64,000 bases of DNA from Pseudogymnoascus destructans (taxonomy: Eukaryota; Ascomycota; Leotiomycetes; Thelebolales; Thelebolaceae): positions 124,001 to 188,000 of the forward strand of contig NW_020167530.1 in the NCBI RefSeq assembly GCF_001641265.1. Direction: 5' to 3'. Every line of letters starts with the position of its first letter. The stretch's first letter is position 1. Positions 20,281 through 29,843 of this stretch are shown in pieces. Both the position numbers and the translations under genes were made by a program. Below the pieces are notes generated by a model, which was not told the origin of the DNA, made no database searches, and was given only the letters and a program-made list of their open reading frames with translations.

Positions 20281-21216
20281 TGTAATGGTGGGTGCACCAG
20301 ATGTGAGAATCTAGCCACCCAAGGAAGGGATGATTTTACTAAGACAACACACTGTCTTAGGAAACAGAGCCAAAGGGTTGTAGCTTAGACTATTCCACAA
20401 CGCAGCAATGAGGTGTGTGATGTAGTGAAGTTGTTCAGACAAGTTGCAACAAATGTTGAGTCTGGGAACTCAGGGGTAAGTCAGAGGTTAACACCTCACT
20501 GACTTTTCAGAAACAAGGAGTAACAAGATGAATGCTTGGAAGCTTGTAAAAGACGGGGAAGTATGTGATAGTCGATTTACTGTATTGCCTGCTTGCCCTT
20601 TCTTAAGGAAAGGGCAATCCTATTTATGCCAAAGGAGTGTAGTTCTCTCATTTTCCAAGACTTTCCATGACTAACCAGGCTTGGTAAATGTATTAGAAAT
20701 CAAGTGCGACCCACAACTAGCTTGCTAATCATGTAGTGAACGTAAGAGAATCCCATAGAACCATCTCTTGGGTTCCTAGCCTATAGGAAGTGAAAAGGAG
20801 GTCCAAGGTCAGAGTACCTATAGATAAATTATGTCATAACTTAACCAATCTTGTGGGTAACTAAGGAGCGATGACGTGTAATGAATCATAGAGGGTTGTA
20901 GAAGCTTCTAGAGCTATCGGTCATGTTCCTAGGCCTCTAGTTGGTAGAGATATGCCATGTGGTAGTATTGGCCCACCCCCTTAAGGAGGAGATTTTCTTA
21001 ATAACTTGTTCAATGAGTGTTCAAATAATATGCCGTGATGTATGTAGCATAAACAGATGTAGTAGAAGAGTTTGCAGCAATCGTTGAGTAGTATTGCTTC
21101 TGTTGTTGGTGTGATAAGCCAAGATATGTATGGTGACTTGTAGGTTTGAGGAGGAGATTTCTAAGTTTGCTCTTGAGTTTGATAGCAAACTGAGTGCAAC
21201 GAATGTCAGTATGACA
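20281..21216 (-). repeat. Family-I LTR copy B
   Basis: This is a full-length 936-bp LTR in minus orientation, starting TGTAATGGTGGGTGCACC and ending GTCAGTATGACA on the plus strand. Its flanks (GTACT before, CAATG after) do not match each other. The left flank matches, in reverse complement, the AGTAC flank of LTR copy A. Confidence 0.93.
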
Positions 21217-21895
21217 CAATGGCTCTAATGTTAAATTGGAAGCGGAGCTATAATTCCATTAGTCAAAATGAAGATCAAGGAGGAGAGATTGAGCGATATC
21301 TTGCCCACCATAAGTTTATAGTAATAATTATAGTAATCACTACTAACTTTTATTAGCACCCTCCCATCAGCCATCATTAAAATGGTGGAAAGAGAACGAA
21401 AGACTATTCCCTGGACTTGCTGCTATGGCCAGTGATATACTTTGTATTCCTGCTTCAGAAGCTCTTGTTGAGCTTGTCTTTAATGCTGCCTGCACTGTCT
21501 GTAATTATAAGCGCAATGAAATGACCCCTGATACAATACGGGGGATTATGCTTGTCTTCTACCACCAGAAGATTGAATGGGAACAGCTATTTGAACACTA
21601 CTCTGTTACAGATATCATTGATTCAACTTATATGAATGATGAGGAAATATTGTTTGAGTATCATGCTCTAATTGACAATATCCAAGAGAAGATGACGCTA
21701 CAGTATATTCCAGACCGAAGCCCAAGGCAGCCAAATACCTATGATAGGACAAAGCGGAACCAGAACCAGTTTGATTTTATTCAATCGCGACGAGGCTCTC
21801 CATTACAAAGGGTACAGCAATCACAGTCCTACTGCCAAGGGCAACGCCGCCAAGTTCGTTACCCAAGTCAGGGACTTGTTACGGACTTGGCTTAA
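21217..21895 (+). pseudogene. hAT transposase C-terminal domain
   Basis: The stretch reads GGEIERYLAHH, then an intron-like gap (about 21314-21356), then WWKENERKTIPG-like residues. In the frame from 21425 it contains DILCIPASEALVELVFNAACTVCNYKRNEMTPDTIR, named here by position (21433-21540). This is the hAT C-terminal dimerisation block, in which SE(R)xFS is altered to ALVELVF. It probably belongs to the hAT whose N-terminal half is at 9243-10469, in the same orientation, separated by nested insertions. Confidence 0.75.
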
Positions 21896-22084
21896 CTCAA
21901 TTGTTTCGACCATTTCCCTATAAGGTGACTGGGCCCTATTGTCCTCCTTTGGCCTTGTAAGTGAAGGTAGGGTGTAATCACACCCGTCGTGGCTTGGGGG
22001 TAGCCCCTCTACATCTTCTGGCTCTGAATCAATTAAGTCAAAGGTTGATGTATTAGCGGTCTGGTCAGGAAATCTGGGAGTCAT
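21821..22084 (-). other. Short unrecognised ORF, transposon-like N-terminus
   Basis: This is an 87-residue frame starting MTPRFPDQTANTSTFDLI and rich in acidic and serine residues early on. It overlaps the end of the hAT C-terminal frame on the other strand. A tandem 12-mer site (22099-22119) lies 15 bp upstream of its ATG. Its family is unknown and coding status is doubtful. Confidence 0.25.
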
Positions 22085-22207
22085 GGCGTAATATAGATCT
22101 ATAGTAATAATTATAGTAATTGCATCTACTACAAATTACACATGGAAAATAAGTCATTATATAGAATATTTACACGTCATTGTCAACTAACCCAGTCATC
22201 ACGTGAT

Positions 22208-22605
22208 TGTAACGCTGACTTCTAAACGATAGAAGACACAGAGGTTTCTTGCGTAAGGTTGACTTGACAGAGGAGGCAGGGGATTAGACACAAAGGCTTT
22301 CCAAGTAACACGTTACAGTATTGTAAAGAATACTATATTGAGTTGAGCACGAAGCTCCTATCTAAGGAAATACTATCTACTTATATAGTGGCGTCGTGCC
22401 TCATGGGTAATCTGGATAGTTGGCGGATAGCTAGATATTCAGGATAGTTCGTGGATAGCTCAAATATCCCATATCCACTAGTTTCTGCAACTATCCATTA
22501 GCCCCGTCACATGGCAGCCTACCCCGCTTGCCCCCTGTGACTCACACATCATGTTACTAGGCCCTGGTCCTGTAAACATGATGTCACATTACCGTAGCCG
22601 TAACA
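22208..22605 (-). repeat. Solo LTR, family III, with GTGAT duplication
   Basis: This 398-bp sequence starts TGTAACGCTGAC and ends GCCGTAACA. It is flanked by GTGAT at 22203-22207 and 22606-22610. It matches the LTR at 62475-62871 in reverse complement along its whole length. No internal region remains, so it is a solo LTR produced by recombination. Confidence 0.93.
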
Positions 22606-23149
22606 GTGATGACAGTCTTGGCAGACCGACGGGGAACCGCGGTTTATGAGCTTCAGACCGGACCGTGGTCCGGTCCGGTTTAGGTCCCCCGACGGGGTCT
22701 GTCCCCCGTGGCGCACACTAAAGTTGAGTATGGAGGAGGGCAGAATTACTCGCGCCTCTATTTCCCCAGTGGAGGGCATCAGTGGCAGATAGGTCGAGGC
22801 AGCAGGCATCAAATACACAGGCAAATAGAGACGATGAAATAGAAGATGATCAATTTGATGATACTACATTTGACTATGGTGATAGTGATGATGATAATGA
22901 TGATGATAGGAGCAGCGTGCATGGGCTGGAAAATCTTGAAGGACTCAGTGAAAAAAACAGTTGAAGAGGTTCTATCCAAGGATATCCCAATGGGCGAAGA
23001 TGCCAGCACATATCCTGGCCCTAATGACAAGGAAGATGATACCGATTCTGCTGATCTCAAGTTCCCTTCTGAGGATGTAAGGATGCCAAAGCCCTCAGTG
23101 ATGGAAAGCGTCAGAGTCGGGCAGGTTACGGTCACGTGGGGAGCATTAG
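22606..23149. other. Unassigned repeat-like stretch with palindrome
   Basis: No supported gene is seen. A hairpin with 9-bp arms (ACCGGACCGTGGTCCGGT core) lies at 22656-22675. An acidic open frame (about 22800-22964, DDD-rich) looks like low-complexity sequence or a degraded transposase tail. Confidence 0.4.
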
Positions 23150-23325
23150 GGTAGGTTATCCGAGTCCGACCCGTTTCGGGTACTTAAGGAAATTGACTCA
23201 ACGGGGGTTCCTCTCTTCATATTTTTTGTATCCTTCGTAGTAGACCTATAGGATAGCATCTGTTTAGCCTCCGATTCGCACTCTCATATGCTATTACTGT
23301 GAGCTGGGTTCCCTGTGTCCTTACA
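23150..23325 (+). repeat. Diverged gypsy-II-type LTR fragment
   Basis: This contains the block TTTTTTGTATCCTTCGTAGT and following bases found in the gypsy-II LTR (reverse strand there) and ends GTGTCCTTACA, the same 3' terminus. The 5' boundary is not resolved. Confidence 0.7.
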
Positions 23326-23346
23326 GAGGAGTTCCTCGACGGCACA

Positions 23347-23919
23347 ATGCCTCCTCCCGTTGAAACCGCCATCGAAGACACAGTTCTCCTTAGAGAGGAT
23401 GAATCTGAACCTGTTGAACACAATCGGTTATCAAAACTGATGACCAACTTTGAGCAATTTTTGGCCTTGTACACTGAAACGTTTAACATATCCCGGAAGG
23501 CCTTTGCTGTGTTACGTGAAGGCCTTGTCCTTATAAACTCCCTCAATGAGTTAACAGACCTGCCACAAGATATTGGCACGCTCAAGAGACGAATGGTCGC
23601 CCAGCTGCCATTGATACCACTCTGCCACAAGATGATTCAATTGAATCAAAACAAATTGCCTACGATGGCACCGGCAGAGAAGGCTAAAGCAGATCACCAG
23701 ATGCAGGCTGATACCCACTGGTTTGAAGCTGGAGATGAAGTCAACGACACTCTTTTTATCTTGCCAGTGACAACCAGGCCAATGCTGAGAGAGGCCGCTG
23801 AAGCAAATACTGCCCCATCGAAGAACCACCTCCAGAGCTACACCGACGATGCTGGCAAGAACCCTGGCACAACCTACCCTGGCTATCACAACCGCCCAGT
23901 TGCTAAGGGGACCTCTTAA
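23347..23919 (+). CDS. Hypothetical transposon-associated protein
   Basis: This frame of 190 codons (ATG 23347) begins 22 bp after an LTR fragment end. The protein has an ordinary composition with a helical region (about 30-80, FEQFLALYTETFNISRKAF), then a segment TLKRRMVAQLPLIPLCHKMI that resembles an element seen in fungal transposon ORFs. I cannot name the family. It has no obvious catalytic motif and may be a fragment. Confidence 0.35.
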   Translation: MPPPVETAIEDTVLLREDESEPVEHNRLSKLMTNFEQFLALYTETFNISRKAFAVLREGLVLINSLNELTDLPQDIGTLKRRMVAQLPLIPLCHKMIQLNQNKLPTMAPAEKAKADHQMQADTHWFEAGDEVNDTLFILPVTTRPMLREAAEANTAPSKNHLQSYTDDAGKNPGTTYPGYHNRPVAKGTS

Positions 23920-24451
23920 CGACAAGACAAAGACTGTGGTTGTTCATGCTGTCGATCGTTCTAATCATGCCACTTATCGCCGCTTCCGCTGTTCCCCCCT
24001 ACTTAATCGCGACCATTGGAGTCTCTTTAAAATTCGGAGCACTTAGGAAAAGGTTTTATAAAGAAAGAATATGGCTCTAAGTTTTGAAGATACTTAGAGA
24101 GGAAAATAATACAGTCTGGGAGTTACGCCGTGCGAGGAGAGTGATACAAAACCCCACATATTTTAGCTTCAGGATTTATGATAATTAGCGAGCATTGGCC
24201 TAAACTAGCCTGATCAAATAATACGGTATAATTAAGGCCTTAGGCGCCTGGAGTCAGCTGTGGCTGAGGTTTGGAAAAAATCTTTCCAAAGGCTGAAAAG
24301 GCACAAACTTTTAAATGATCCGGCCCGAGCCGGCCACGCGATTCGGCTGATTAGGCAACCATTGGAGGGGCGGCCTGCACGTTACTTGGACATCATCATA
24401 CCACGATAAGGCCTCAACCAAATAAAAGCAACTGCACTAGCAATAACCAGC
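23920..24451. other. Unassigned intergenic stretch
   Basis: No gene, RNA or repeat boundary was recognised. The last 100 bp could serve as leader for the small ORF that follows. Confidence 0.4.
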
Positions 24452-24715
24452 ATGGCTGACTCAAGCCGGTGGAGTCACAGTACAGGGGAAGCAAATCATA
24501 TATTAACGAGACTGAGGCTGACTATTTTGCAGGCAAATGTTGCTGTGAGTGGCATTGCAAAGGACCTGGCGGCTACGATCTCATCTGGAAAGAGCGCCCA
24601 AAATGAGCGGGAAGCAAAGCGGAGGGCGAGAGAGGAGAAACAAAAGGCAGCGAAGGAGCAGGAATGGAAAGAGCGACAGGACAGAGAAAGAGATAAGGAC
24701 AAGGAGAAGGCATAG
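24452..24715 (+). CDS. Small hypothetical protein with charged coiled coil
   Basis: This 87-residue frame has a normal ATG (MADSSRWSHST). The second half (about 50-87) is almost entirely Lys/Arg/Glu/Gln and probably helical. No known domain was recognised. It lies tail-to-tail with the phosphotransferase-like pseudogene, 53 bp apart. It may be a small real gene or a chance frame in charged repeat sequence. Confidence 0.35.
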   Translation: MADSSRWSHSTGEANHILTRLRLTILQANVAVSGIAKDLAATISSGKSAQNEREAKRRAREEKQKAAKEQEWKERQDRERDKDKEKA

Positions 24716-24768
24716 GTTTGAATGACCAACAACATCTGTTTGAGCCGGTGCTTCTACCAAAGTTAGAC

Positions 24769-26384
24769 TTAGTTACGAGTCTCTCCCTCAGTGGAGAGGC
24801 CTGCCTTTTCGTCAAAGAGAACTTGTAACTGTTTTACATATTCTTCCCGCTCAGCGACCTTTCTCCCAGCAACCAGAATAGAACCCTGACACCAATACTG
24901 TGAAAGTATTCCTTCGGAATCTGTAGAGAGAGGAAGAAATCTAGGACCGATATGATCGTCGAATAGAGACCACGCGGCATTTACAGACGTAATACAATGC
25001 CAGAACCATACTGCTCCAGATTTCCAGCTGTCGTGCATGATTCGTGTCATTGCAGGCGGATTCGTTGGCGTCATCTTGACTTCCTCCTCTTCAAATATAT
25101 TCAAAAACTCCCGATGAACGATTTCAAACTCACGAAGGTTCTCTTCCGTTATGTCATCAATAGCGCACCCGGTAAGCCAATACGGCACGGAAAGCATCTC
25201 GGTAGGTAGCGCACAAACCCACTCATGGTCTATGAGACATGTAATGTTCCAGTCTTTGTCCACGAAGATGTTGCTCGCATGAAAATCGGTAAGCTGAAGA
25301 CGGAATGGCCCGTTACGGCTTTCCCGCTGTATATAATGATGTGAGAGTGCCCTGAGCATTGCTTTAGCAGCCATCTGGCCAAGACAGTCTCCCATACTTG
25401 AAACAGCGTTTGGATTGGCGAGAAAGAAGTCGTCATGGAATGTAAGCATATCTGCAACAAAAGGCTCGGTGGAAGTGTATGTTTCATTTCTCGATATCGT
25501 TCTCGGGGCACCATTATTTTCTAATATGATAATAGAACAGGGCAGTGGTCGGTTTGTCAATGTGATCGTGCCGTTGTTGTGAAAGTCGAAGGAGCCTATT
25601 CGAGGCTGAGGAATACGAGCTAAAGACAACATCAAGCGTGCCATGCCTCGGAAGAGGTTCTGCCTCCGGACTGGTTCCTTTCAATACTCATTCCATGTAT
25701 CATCGAGTATTTCGCCTGTATTGGGGCCGATACGCTCAAGAAGCATATATGCAGTGGGAAGGCGCAGGCAGGTCGGTCTGAAAGCATATTGAGACAAAGT
25801 TGGGTATCGAAGACAGTTGCGGAAAGAACGTTGAAGCTTACGCCAAAAGTGGACATAAAAAGGCATTCGTTGTTCGTGTATAAACTGTAGACGAAGCCAT
25901 AGTATTAGCAAGGAATTTGCAAGTAATATAAAAAACTTACGTGTCGATTGTCAGAGAAGCCAAAGCCGTATAATCGTGGAATAGGGATGTCAGGGCAATG
26001 CTCTTGCATCCATACGTAGGTTCCCACCTCGGAGCTTAGCTTTTCGTCAACAGTGCCAGGGTATTTGGCTTCGGCAAGCTTGTGTGGCATAGGACAGCGA
26101 AAGATCAGGTTCTGATTGAAGCCGGCCGACCATACTTCCACAGGTATACACACATTAAAGCTCCCACGAATCCATTGGTCCTCGACAATACAAGAGTCTT
26201 CATCGCGCAGTCTCAGGTGATGCCGAACAATGTCCTCGATCGCTGCACGCTGATCCCAGAGCTTCTGAAAGAGCTGTCTCCTTGCTCCAGGGTATGTTGC
26301 TTCATTGATCATGTTGGCATCTTTCTTGCGGGCCGACTCGTATGTAATGTGCTCCCCGTTGTCGAGCTCAAGAGCAGCTGTCAT
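24769..26384 (-). pseudogene. APH-family phosphotransferase-like, one in-frame stop
   Basis: Two exons (26384-25941 and 25884-24769) are joined by a 56-bp GT-AG intron and encode 519 residues. The protein resembles the large fungal family of aminoglycoside-phosphotransferase-like (choline-kinase fold) proteins. The catalytic loop reads LTDFHASNIFVD and the metal-binding motif LIDHEW, both present and conserved. A single TGA at 25681-25683 interrupts the frame where relatives usually have arginine before '(R)xxPVRRQNLFRG', consistent with a CGA-to-TGA change. All else is intact, so inactivation is recent, or the stop is an error in the sequence. Substrate is unknown for this family. Confidence 0.82.
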
Positions 26385-26420
26385 GGTGAAAAAAGCATAC
26401 CTCGCCGGCTGTTAAGAGTT

Positions 26421-26672
26421 TCACAGTTTTTTGCGCTTTAGAGTTGCTGCTGTGGCAGAAGAATCATTCGAGTTGGATTGTTCCGTATGGGATGTTGTGC
26501 GTCCGCTTTTCAGAGACCCTACCAAAGACGACGAGTTAGCTAGACTTCGAGACATAATTGTATTGTGCACAAAGGAAATGAGGTGGGTACTTGCTGATGC
26601 GTAGACCAGCTGTTCGATCCTCTCAGTTGGTCGTGGGAGTGTTGTAGATATAGGTTCGACATGATTGCTCAT
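26421..26672 (-). other. Small ORF upstream of the phosphotransferase
   Basis: This is an 83-residue Ser/Thr-rich frame (MSNHVEPISTTLP) ending 37 bp before the phosphotransferase start, on the same strand. There are no recognised motifs. It could be an upstream reading frame or a chance frame. Confidence 0.2.
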
Positions 26673-27050
26673 GCTTTCGAATGCTGCTGACTAATTATCT
26701 CATTTGATGCCTTAGGCTGAAAGCAATTCCACGAAACGTGACTTGAGAGGTGACGAATTACGGAGTAAGTTAATGTTGAATGCGAAGTCAATGCATCTGT
26801 TCGCAGTGTCAAAGGCACTCTTCTCGTCAGATCCTGCTCTTCATCAATCCCCTCGGGATGCTACCAGCATGGGATCTTCGCTACGCGAGGTTAGCAGGTT
26901 TCTCGAACCTTCCATAGGCACGTGCCTAGTACTCTAGTATGCTGTGCCAAACTGCTACCCTGACCAAGGTAGCGCGGATAAGTGACGCGCCAGACTCAGC
27001 GAGAGACTCTAGAGGTTTTCAGCCGTAATTGCATGGCATGATTGCAAGTA
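26673..27050. other. Unassigned intergenic stretch
   Basis: No supported gene. It ends at the terminus of a pogo-like remnant. Confidence 0.4.
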
Positions 27051-27534
27051 CAGTAAAAATACGATAAGTCGATGCCTCGGATCCACAAAAATATATCGAC
27101 TTAATGCATATATCGAGTAAATGTATTACACGTGATTAAATTAAAAATTGAAGCTATTTACATATACCATGAGTCTAATGTCCCCTGCCTTTGTGAATTG
27201 GCTTCAAGGAGCCTTAACTGTCTCTCAAAACGTTCAAAAGAACGTAAGAGCGTTGGTGCTTCTGAGGTGTCACTATTCCCAGTTTCCGTAAACTCAATCA
27301 GAACTTGAATGGCGTTAATCACAGCTTGTGTAGTTGGCACAGGCTATGAAGAAGGCTCATCCTCTTCCTCATCATCTTGAGTGGTATCTGGGACGTATTG
27401 TGACATGATATCCTCAAGAATAGCATCCCCCCCCTGAAAATCCTCCCACCCCTCTAACTCTTGTATATCCTCATCGACTGGATTTAAAAAGCTCGAAAGA
27501 TCCATAGCATTGTGTACATTCTCAGCTTGTTGTA
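27051..27534 (-). mobile_element. 3' end of a third pogo-like element
   Basis: The stretch begins with a pogo-type terminus (CAGTAAAAATACGATAAGTCGA at about 27051, preceded by TA). On the minus strand it encodes the acidic and helical C-terminal tail of a DDE/CENP-B-like transposase, DEEDIQELEGWEDF near 27470 then RSFERFERQLRLLEANSQRQ, with TLDSWYM at the end and a stop in between. The rest of the element is missing beyond the LTR that starts at 27535. Confidence 0.6.
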
Positions 27535-28440
27535 TGTAATGATGGGTGCACCAGATGTGAGAATCTAGCCACCCAAGGAAGGGATGATTTTACTAAGACA
27601 ACACACTGTCTTAGAAAAATAGCCAAAGGGTCGTAGCTTAGACTATTCCACAACGCAGCAATCAGGTGTATGATATAGTGGAGTGGTTTAGACAAGTTGT
27701 AACAAATGTTGAGTCTGAGAACTCAGGGATAAGTCAGAGGTTAGCACCTCACTGACTTTTCAGAAACAAGGAGTAACAAGATCAATGCTTGGAAGCTTGG
27801 AAAAGACGTGGAAGTATGTGATAGTCGATTTACTATATTGTCTGCTTGCCCTTTCTTAAGGAAAGGGCAATCCTATTTATGCTAAAGGAGTGTAGTTCTC
27901 TCATTTTCCAAGACTTTCCATGACTAACCAGGCTTGGTAACTGTAGTTGACGTAAGAGAATCCCATAGAACCATCCCCTAGGTTCCTAGCCTATAGGAAG
28001 TGAAAGGAGGTCCAAGGTCAGAGTACCCCTATAGACAAATTATGTCATAACTTAACCAATCTTGTGGGTAACTAAGGAGCGATGACGTGTAATGAATCAT
28101 AGACGGTTGTAGAAGCTTTTGGAGCTATCGTTCATGTTCCTAGGCCTCTAGTTGATAGAGATATGTCATGTGTAGTATTAGCCCAGTAACTAAGGAGTGA
28201 TGTCATGTAATGAATCATAGAGGGTTGTAGAGATATGCTATGTGGTCATATCGGCCCAGTAACTAAGGAGCAATGACGTAATGAATCATATAGGGTTGTA
28301 GCAATCGTTGAGTAGTATTGCTCTTGTTGTTGGTGTGACAAGCCAAAATATGTATAGTGACTTGTAGGTTTGAGGAGGAGATTTCTAAGTTTGCTCTTGA
28401 GTTTGATAGCAAACTGAGTGCAACAAATGTCAGTATGACA
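27535..28440 (-). repeat. Family-I LTR copy C
   Basis: This is a diverged copy of the 936-bp LTR, 906 bp here, starting TGTAATGATGGGTGCACC and ending GTCAGTATGACA. It contains a local rearrangement near 28180-28290 in which a 'GTAACTAAGGAG...GTAATGAATCATAG' unit is repeated. The flanks do not match, so the junctions were changed after insertion. Confidence 0.9.
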
Positions 28441-28896
28441 GATACCAGGATCTTTGGCTCGCCATCATTGCAATACTTCCGCCGCCGACGTTCTTGAAGA
28501 GACGTATTCCATGAAGGTTTGGCTTGTTCGAACAGAAAGTTCAAGTTTGACGATCAACTCAGGGCTGAAATCAGTGCTGATAGATGGCAATGGTTCCCCA
28601 TCCCACGGACAAACCATCTGTACTGTTGGACAAACATTCCTATACTGTTGGAGAAGCCAAGGAGGTCAATAAATTCGTAGGTTTGGATTGATACCTGAGG
28701 TTGATGTGACGGCCGGTTGAAGGATGGAGGCAGGTGTTCTAAAGCATGTTAAACCATTATTACAGTTTAAAACAGTAGATCAAGGAGCGGACCAAAGCGC
28801 TTTGCTCCTGGTTGATCTACAACAGTGAGAACTAGAGCGTACACCTTATTGAACGAGACTGCAAACCAAGTAGTTCATCAAACGACGCTGCGGGAG
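28441..28896 (-). pseudogene. 3' part of an unrecognised gene split by gypsy-I
   Basis: This ends in the GGGAG target duplication (28892-28896). On the minus strand it continues the frame that stops at the far side of gypsy-I (35630-35957), with residues ASFDELLGLQSRSIR. A possible intron start follows, and a further exon-like stretch lies at about 28680-28445. The LTR copy C truncates it at 28440. Family unknown. Confidence 0.45.
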
Positions 28897-29832
28897 TGTA
28901 ATGGTGAGTGCACCAGATATGAGAATCTAGCCACCCAAGGAAGGGATGAATTTACTAAGACAACACACTGTCTTAGGAAACAGAGCCAAAGGGTTGTAGC
29001 TTAGACTATTCCACAACGCAGCAATCAGGTGTATGATGTGGTGAAGTGGGTTAGACAAGTTGCAACAAATGTTGAGTCTGGGAACTCAGGGGTAAGTCAG
29101 AGGTTAACACCTCACTGACTTTTCAGAAACAAGGAGTAACAAGATGAATGCTTGGAAGCTTGTAAAAGACGTAGAAGTATGTGCTAGTCGATTTACTGTA
29201 TTGTCTGCTTGCCCTTTCTTAAGGAAAGGGCAATCCTATTTATGCCAAAGGAGTGTAGTTCTCTTATTTTCCATGACTTTCCATGACTAACCAGGCTTGG
29301 TAAATGTATTAGAAATCAAGTGCGACCCACAACTAGCTTGCTAATCATGTAGTGAACGTAAGAGAATCCCATAGAACCATCTCTTGGGTTCCTAGCCTAT
29401 AGGAAGTGAAAAGGAGGTCCAAGGTCAGAGTACCTATAGACAAATTATGTCATAACTTAACCAATCTTGTGGGTAACTAAGGAGCGATGACGTGTAATGA
29501 ATCATAGAGGGTTGTAGAAGCTTCTAGAGCTATCGTTCATGTTCCTAGGCCTCTAGTTGGTAGAGATATGCCATGTGGTAGTATTGGCCCACCCCCTTAA
29601 GGAGGAGATTTTCTTAATAACTTGTTCAATGAGTGTCCAAATGATATGCCGTGATGTATGTAGCATAAACAGATGTAGTAGAAGAGTTTGCAGCAATCGT
29701 TGAGTAGTATTGCTTCTGTTGTTGGTGTGATAAGCCAAGATATGTATGGTGACTTGTAGGTTTGAGGAGGAGATTTCTAAGTTTGCTCTTGAGTTTGATA
29801 GCAAACTGAGTGCAACGAATGTCAGTATGACA
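28897..29832 (-). repeat. Gypsy-I 3' LTR
   Basis: This 936-bp LTR (minus orientation) abuts the purine tract at the end of pol. It contains a TATA-like CATAAATAGG (minus strand) followed at once by the near-perfect palindrome GCCCTTTCCTTAAGAAAGGG. Confidence 0.95.
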
Positions 29833-29843
29833 TGATCCCCCTT

